From NCBI RefSeq assembly GCF_015278255.1, contig NZ_JADIJC010000002.1, forward strand, positions 395,601 through 459,600: 64,000 nt of DNA. Direction: 5' to 3'. How positions within the stretch are numbered: the first letter of the stretch is position 1; each line of letters opens with the position of its first letter. The notes beneath the pieces are model-generated. The model was not told the origin of the DNA, ran no database searches, and saw only the letters and a program-made list of their open reading frames with translations. This document shows, in pieces, positions 60,027-64,000 of this stretch. The stretch comes from Microbacterium hibisci (lineage in GTDB: Bacteria > Actinomycetota > Actinomycetes > Actinomycetales > Microbacteriaceae). The translations under genes were made by a program, and so were the position numbers.

Positions 60027-61318
60027 TTCAAGCGATCCCAGAGGCTCTGCAGTTCGTCCTGCGCGTCATCGAGGGTCGTCTGGACGTCCTGCCCGTTGCG
60101 GATGTCCTCGAAAGCGCGACCAGTGACGTCCGTCATCTGAGTGAAGCCCGGCGAGTTCGGCCGGTTCACGGCGATGTTGTTCAGCTGGTCGGACGTCAGC
60201 ACGCCCATGCCGGCCGTGTTCTCTCCGTCCAGAGTGTCGAGGCCCTCGATGAACAGATCGAAGGAGGCGTTGAACGTCGGCGCTGTTCCGTTGACCGAGG
60301 CGGCAGCGGTGTTTCCTTCCTCCGACTGGCTGAGGAACCGGATGAGCTCCTTCGACGCATCGAGGTCGTCGGTGGCGGGATTGATGCCGAGATTCCACGA
60401 GCCCGTGGCCATGGCGGGAGCGCCGCCTTCCCAGACCGGGTTGGGTGCCACGCCGTAGCGGGCGAGGCCGGCCTTCTTGTTCGTCGTGACCAGCCAGGGG
60501 CCGGCCACGATGTACGCGGCCTGGCCGCCCGCGAACAGTTCGGCCATCTGCTCGGTGGCGATGCCACGAGGCGCGACCTCATCCGCGAAGAGGGCGGAGT
60601 ACCAGGACATGGCATCGACCCAGCCCTCGTTGTTGATGTCGGCGGTCAGCAGATCAGCGCCCGTCACGCCCGATCCTCCTCCGGCCGACTCGATGAGCGG
60701 CTGAAGCTGGTAGTAGCGGTTGATCTGGTCGAACAGAAAGCCCCACGTCGCTCCGGCGGCCTGCGCCGCTTCGCCGTTCTCGGCCAGCTCTTGGTAGGTC
60801 AGCGCTTCGTCGAGGCTCTCGGACGGGTAGGCGATGCCGGCGGCGTCGAGCAGATCCTTGTTGTAGTAGAGGTACTGCAGCGAGGTCCACAGCGGGACCG
60901 ACCAGAGCTTGCCGTCGAAGGTGTTGGCGTCGCTCGTGGCCGGCAGGGAGCCGGACTCGACGTCATCGGCGAAGTCGTCGGTGAGGTCGACCAGGTATTC
61001 CTTGGTGGCGAGCGATCCCACGGCCCCCGAGTCGACGGCGTAGACGTCGACGCCGGCGTCACCGCCCCCGACGCGCTGCTCGATCAGGTTGTTGTACTGA
61101 TCGAACGGCACGTACTCGTACTCGACGATGATGCCGGAGTTTGCCGCCTCGAACGCTTCGAGTGCCGGCTCCAGGTTCTCGGGCGGATCTGCCATCAGCA
61201 GTGTGATGGTGGTCGGAGCGGCGCCCTCGCCTTCTGCGCCGCCCGAGCACGCGGTGAGCGATCCGGCGATGGATGCCGCTGCGATGGCCACGGCGATGTA
61301 GCGATAGTTCTTTCGCAT
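60023..61318 (-). CDS. Sugar/nucleoside-type ABC binding lipoprotein
   Basis: 431 residues from ATG 61318: signal MRKNYRYIAVAIAAASIAGSLTAC with lipobox LTAC. The mature part has TITLLMADPPENLEPALEAFEAANSGIIVEYEYVPFDQYNNLIEQRV, then LYYNKDLLDAAGI and FAGGQAAYIVAGPWLV, the cluster-B sugar-binding family shape. The operon partners (ribokinase, nucleoside hydrolase) point to a nucleoside or ribose-containing ligand, which is inference. Confidence 0.9.
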   Translation of the reverse strand: MRKNYRYIAVAIAAASIAGSLTACSGGAEGEGAAPTTITLLMADPPENLEPALEAFEAANSGIIVEYEYVPFDQYNNLIEQRVGGGDAGVDVYAVDSGAVGSLATKEYLVDLTDDFADDVESGSLPATSDANTFDGKLWSVPLWTSLQYLYYNKDLLDAAGIAYPSESLDEALTYQELAENGEAAQAAGATWGFLFDQINRYYQLQPLIESAGGGSGVTGADLLTADINNEGWVDAMSWYSALFADEVAPRGIATEQMAELFAGGQAAYIVAGPWLVTTNKKAGLARYGVAPNPVWEGGAPAMATGSWNLGINPATDDLDASKELIRFLSQSEEGNTAAASVNGTAPTFNASFDLFIEGLDTLDGENTAGMGVLTSDQLNNIAVNRPNSPGFTQMTDVTGRAFEDIRNGQDVQTTLDDAQDELQSLWDRLK

Positions 61319-61355
61319 GTTCCTCTCGTTCCTCTTCGATTGCAGGGTCTCGGTT

Positions 61356-62297
61356 TCAGCGCACACCGGCTTGGGTGCTCCGAGTCTTGAAGCCGTCAGT
61401 GATCGCCGACAGCGGGGCGCGTGCACCGCGCACGGTCACGGACACGGCCGCGGCCTCGTTGGCCGTCGTCACGGCCTCGTCGAGGTCGGCGCCCAGAGCC
61501 AGGGCGGCCGCGAGGGCGCCGATGAAGCTGTCGCCGGCGCCGGTGGTGTCCACGACCGGAGCGGGCGGACGGGCGGCAGGGTGCGAGCGCGTTCCCGATT
61601 CGTCGGCGAGCACCGCTCCGCGGGAGCCGAGCGTGACGATCACGGACCGGCACCCGAACAGCTCGCGGAGCCGGCCGGCGACCGCCGGGTCCGGACCTGC
61701 GGGGGCCTGACCTCCCAGAAGCTCGAGCGCCTCGTGCTCGTTCACGACCAGGGGGTCCGCGTACGACAGTGCCGCGGCGCTGAGCTCGACGACAGGACCG
61801 TCGTTCAGGACGAGGCGCGCGCCGGTCCGCTCTGCGAACTCGGAGAACGCTTCGATGCTGATCGTGCCGAGCTCGGTCTGGGCGACCGCGACGCTCGGGC
61901 GCTGCGCCAGGAGGAGGTTGGACGGGGAGACGAACGCGTTCGCGCCGAGACCGACGACGATCGTGTTCTCCCCGTCCTCGGTGACGCAGATGTATGCGCG
62001 CCCGGTCGGCGTGTCGACGACCCGCTTGACGAGCGTCGTGTCGACACCGGCCGATCGCAGCGACTGCAGCGCGAGCGTGCCTGCCGCGTCGTCGCCCACG
62101 GCGCCCGCCATCTGAACGGTCACCTGCGCGCCGCCGACGACGGCGGCTGCGTACGCCTGATTCGCGCCCTTGCCGCCCGGGAAGAGCTCGATCGAGTCGG
62201 TGACCACGGTCTCGCCCGGCAGGGGGTGACGCGCGACACGGGCCACTTCGTCCTGATTGATCGCGCCGAATACCAAGATCGATCGTGGGCTGGGCAT
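61356..62297 (-). CDS. Ribokinase (PfkB family)
   Basis: 313 residues. RSILVFGAINQDEVARVARHPLPGETVVTDSIELFPGGKGANQAYAAAVVG is the ribokinase sugar site, with the GGKGANQA motif; VVDTTGAGDSFIGALAAALALG is the catalytic loop. It phosphorylates ribose released by the nucleoside hydrolase. ATG 62297 follows an AGGAGG ribosome site. First gene of the minus-strand operon, starting from the twin-operator region. Confidence 0.93.
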   Translation of the reverse strand: MPSPRSILVFGAINQDEVARVARHPLPGETVVTDSIELFPGGKGANQAYAAAVVGGAQVTVQMAGAVGDDAAGTLALQSLRSAGVDTTLVKRVVDTPTGRAYICVTEDGENTIVVGLGANAFVSPSNLLLAQRPSVAVAQTELGTISIEAFSEFAERTGARLVLNDGPVVELSAAALSYADPLVVNEHEALELLGGQAPAGPDPAVAGRLRELFGCRSVIVTLGSRGAVLADESGTRSHPAARPPAPVVDTTGAGDSFIGALAAALALGADLDEAVTTANEAAAVSVTVRGARAPLSAITDGFKTRSTQAGVR

Positions 62298-62312
62298 GAT
62301 CCTCCTCGGATG

Positions 62313-62351
62313 TCTATTGGAGTAGATGCTCGTGAAGTCTACTGGAGTAGA
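62313..62351. promoter_or_regulatory. Twin LacI operators and operon promoter
   Basis: TCTATTGGAGTAGA (62313-62326) and TCTACTGGAGTAGA (62338-62351) are near-identical 14-bp palindromes 25 bp apart, about two and a half helical turns. TAGACT on the minus strand (62341-62336) is the candidate -10 of the ribokinase operon and lies within the second site. They lie between the operon and its divergent LacI gene, so repression by that protein is likely. Confidence 0.75.
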
Positions 62352-62427
62352 TTGCTCCGCAATGTCTATCACGACCCCGACTTCGCCACAACACCCCGCC
62401 GCCGGTGGCGGCACCTATGGTTGTTCC

Positions 62428-63423
62428 ATGCCCAGAGCCAATCGCACCGACGTCGCGAGACTCGCGGGCGTGAGCACCGCGGTCGTCAGCTACGTCCTCA
62501 ACGACGGCCCGCGCCCGGTGGCGGATGCCACCAGGCAGCGAGTCCTGGCGGCGGTCGAGCAGTTGGGCTACCGGCCGAACGCTTCGGCTCGCGCGCTGAA
62601 GCTGTCGCGGACCGATGTGCTGGGCCTGATGGTGGATGACATCACCAACCCCTTCTTCTCGGAGATCGCCGCGCACGTTCAGAGATTCGCCCACCAGCAC
62701 GGATACGGCGTGATGATCGGCGGCGAGCATCGTGAGGGCGTCGAGCAGACCACCGAGCTGCAGAACATGGTCGCCCGCGAAGTCGATGGCATCGCGATCT
62801 TCGGAGCGCGCCGGCAGGAGACCCTGACATCGATCGCTCGGGCCGGCATCAAGGTCGTCTCGATGGACTGGAATCTCACGGCGGCCGAGATCCCCTCCGT
62901 CGGCATCGATGACTACGGCGCGACCCGCCAGGGCATCGACCACCTCCTCTGGCACGGTCACGAGGAGGTGGCGTTCATCGCCGGGACGCACGACGTCAGC
63001 CTCAGACGGCGGGCGTGGATCGACGCCATGACGCCGCGCTGCTCCCCGGAACGACTCGAACAGCTTCAGGCGGCGGGGGATTTCACTCGAGAAGGCGGCT
63101 ACGCCGCCGCGAAGCAACTGCTCGAGCGGCCGGATCGACCCACCGCGGTCTTCGTCTCGTCGGACGTGCAGGCATTCGGCGCATTGCGCGCGGTGCAGCA
63201 GTCAGGGCTGCGCGTGCCGCAGGACATCGCGATGGTGTCCCTCGACGGCACCAACGCATCCGCGTTCACGTGCCCCTCGCTGACCGCCATTCAGCTTCCT
63301 CTCGAGACGATCGCGCGCTGCTCGGTTGAGAAGCTGATCAGCGAATCGTCCGGCGATCTGCACCTCACCGTCCCGCACGCGCTCGTCATCCGTGAGAGCT
63401 GCGGCTGTCAGCCCGCATCCTGA
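62428..63423 (+). CDS. LacI family repressor of the nucleoside/ribose operon
   Basis: 331 residues. Helix-turn-helix and hinge are NRTDVARLAGVSTAVVSYVLNDGPRPVADATRQRVLAAVEQLGYRPNASARAL; a periplasmic-binding-protein-like sensor domain follows (VLGLMVDDITNPFFSEIAAHVQRFA to the end). ATG 62428 was preferred over an upstream frame because the domain starts there and TATGGT (62416-62421) ends 6 nt upstream. Its natural inducer should be ribose or a nucleoside. Confidence 0.93.
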   Translation: MPRANRTDVARLAGVSTAVVSYVLNDGPRPVADATRQRVLAAVEQLGYRPNASARALKLSRTDVLGLMVDDITNPFFSEIAAHVQRFAHQHGYGVMIGGEHREGVEQTTELQNMVAREVDGIAIFGARRQETLTSIARAGIKVVSMDWNLTAAEIPSVGIDDYGATRQGIDHLLWHGHEEVAFIAGTHDVSLRRRAWIDAMTPRCSPERLEQLQAAGDFTREGGYAAAKQLLERPDRPTAVFVSSDVQAFGALRAVQQSGLRVPQDIAMVSLDGTNASAFTCPSLTAIQLPLETIARCSVEKLISESSGDLHLTVPHALVIRESCGCQPAS

Positions 63424-63479
63424 TCCCGTCCCGATCGGCGATCCGGCCTCGGCGGCGGTGCGTTCCCGGCGCAACGCGC

Positions 63480-64000
63480 CTAGGTCCGACCCGACGCGTC
63501 CGGTGCGGGAACGAACTCGCGGGGCGGGTGCTGGTCGAGGAGGCTCCACACGAAGTGGTCCCAGAAGGTCATCTGCGCGTACGGGCTGACGCGGTAGTGG
63601 TTCACGCCGGGCCACACCTTGAAGTCGAACCGCTTGCCGGCGCGGATGAGCGCGTCGGCGAGCGCGTAGGAGTGGTCGATCGTGGCGTTCTCGTCGATCT
63701 CGCCGCACGCGATCAGCAGGTCGCCGGCCAGCCGATCGGCCAGCTGCACGTTGCCCAGACCGACGTATTCGTCGCTGTCGCGGTCGACCCCGGGGCCGAG
63801 GTGCCAGTCCCAACGTCCGAACGGCATCTTCTTCGCGACGTGCACGCCCGCACTGCTCACGCCGGCGCGGTAGAACTCGGGGAACATCAGCAGCATGCGG
63901 GCGGAGTTGTACCCGCCGTAAGAGTGCCCCACGACGCCGACGCGCGTGAGATCCAGTTCAGGATGCCGCGCTCCGAGCTCCGTGACGGCCGTGACGTGAT
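63480..64000 (-). CDS. S9-type serine peptidase/hydrolase (5' partial)
   Basis: The frame is open to the last base, so the N-terminus is missing; only the C-terminal catalytic part is seen. The nucleophile is VGVVGHSYGGYNSARMLLMFPEFYRAGVSSAG, Asp is in LLIACGEIDENATIDHS and His in WPGVNHYR. This is the dipeptidyl-peptidase IV/prolyl-oligopeptidase-like hydrolase domain. Converges with the LacI gene. Confidence 0.85.
   Translation of the reverse strand, partial: HVTAVTELGARHPELDLTRVGVVGHSYGGYNSARMLLMFPEFYRAGVSSAGVHVAKKMPFGRWDWHLGPGVDRDSDEYVGLGNVQLADRLAGDLLIACGEIDENATIDHSYALADALIRAGKRFDFKVWPGVNHYRVSPYAQMTFWDHFVWSLLDQHPPREFVPAPDASGRT

Overview
The window is a stretch of chromosome from a high-GC actinobacterium. 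GC-rich codon third positions, many GTG starts, leaderless promoters, menaquinone as the quinone, an MsiK-style sugar-uptake layout (ABC permeases without their own ATPase) and the general gene content all fit the Microbacteriaceae. Microbacterium is my best guess; this is inference, since no rRNA gene is present. I see no integrase, transposase, phage gene or CRISPR array.

Layout. 1-4.9 kb: the end of a rhodanese-type sulfurtransferase, facing a minus-strand operon for an SsuABC-like importer and an FMN monooxygenase (probably organosulfur use). 5-34.6 kb: a loose menaquinone region with menC, menB, menE, menA, menD, menF, menG, a polyprenyl diphosphate synthase and an FprA-like reductase. 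Interspersed are a PadR/membrane-protein pair, an F420-type oxidoreductase, B12-dependent metH, an ECF sigma factor with a membrane partner, a one-polypeptide ECF vitamin transporter with a lipoprotein, PPK2, a DUF885 peptidase and an amidohydrolase. menH and menI are not recognisable here. 35.7-41 kb: a candidate structured small RNA, then a cyclic-di-GMP neighbourhood: an EAL phosphodiesterase, a TetR repressor with a clear operator, an RsbQ-like hydrolase overlapping a PAS-GAF-GGDEF cyclase, and YajQ. 41-45.2 kb: malEFG-like uptake operon under LacI-type operators. 45.3-56.4 kb: BASS transporter, FBP zinc-finger protein with a PfkB kinase, tRNA-Tyr, membrane protein, phytoene-dehydrogenase-like enzyme, inositol-monophosphatase-like enzyme, a large M23 peptidase, tRNA-Thr, tRNA-Met, an alpha/beta hydrolase, a P-loop NTPase and Lrp. 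56.5-63.4 kb: LysE exporter, then a nucleoside/ribose operon (ribokinase, binding protein, two permeases, nucleoside hydrolase) divergent from its LacI regulator across two near-identical operators. The window ends inside an S9-type peptidase.

Four signals run through the window. (1) A TANNNT-like -10 element ends exactly 6 nt before the start codon of at least 19 genes, which predicts leaderless mRNAs and fixes several starts. (2) Hairpins built on CGGATGCC/GGCATCCG close many genes, and the same word is frequent inside genes. (3) A palindromic repeat family forms a five-unit array at 21.86-22.41 kb, sits alone upstream of the reductase, and has inserted in frame into metH. (4) A second, unrelated palindrome has inserted in frame into the ECF transporter's second ATPase.
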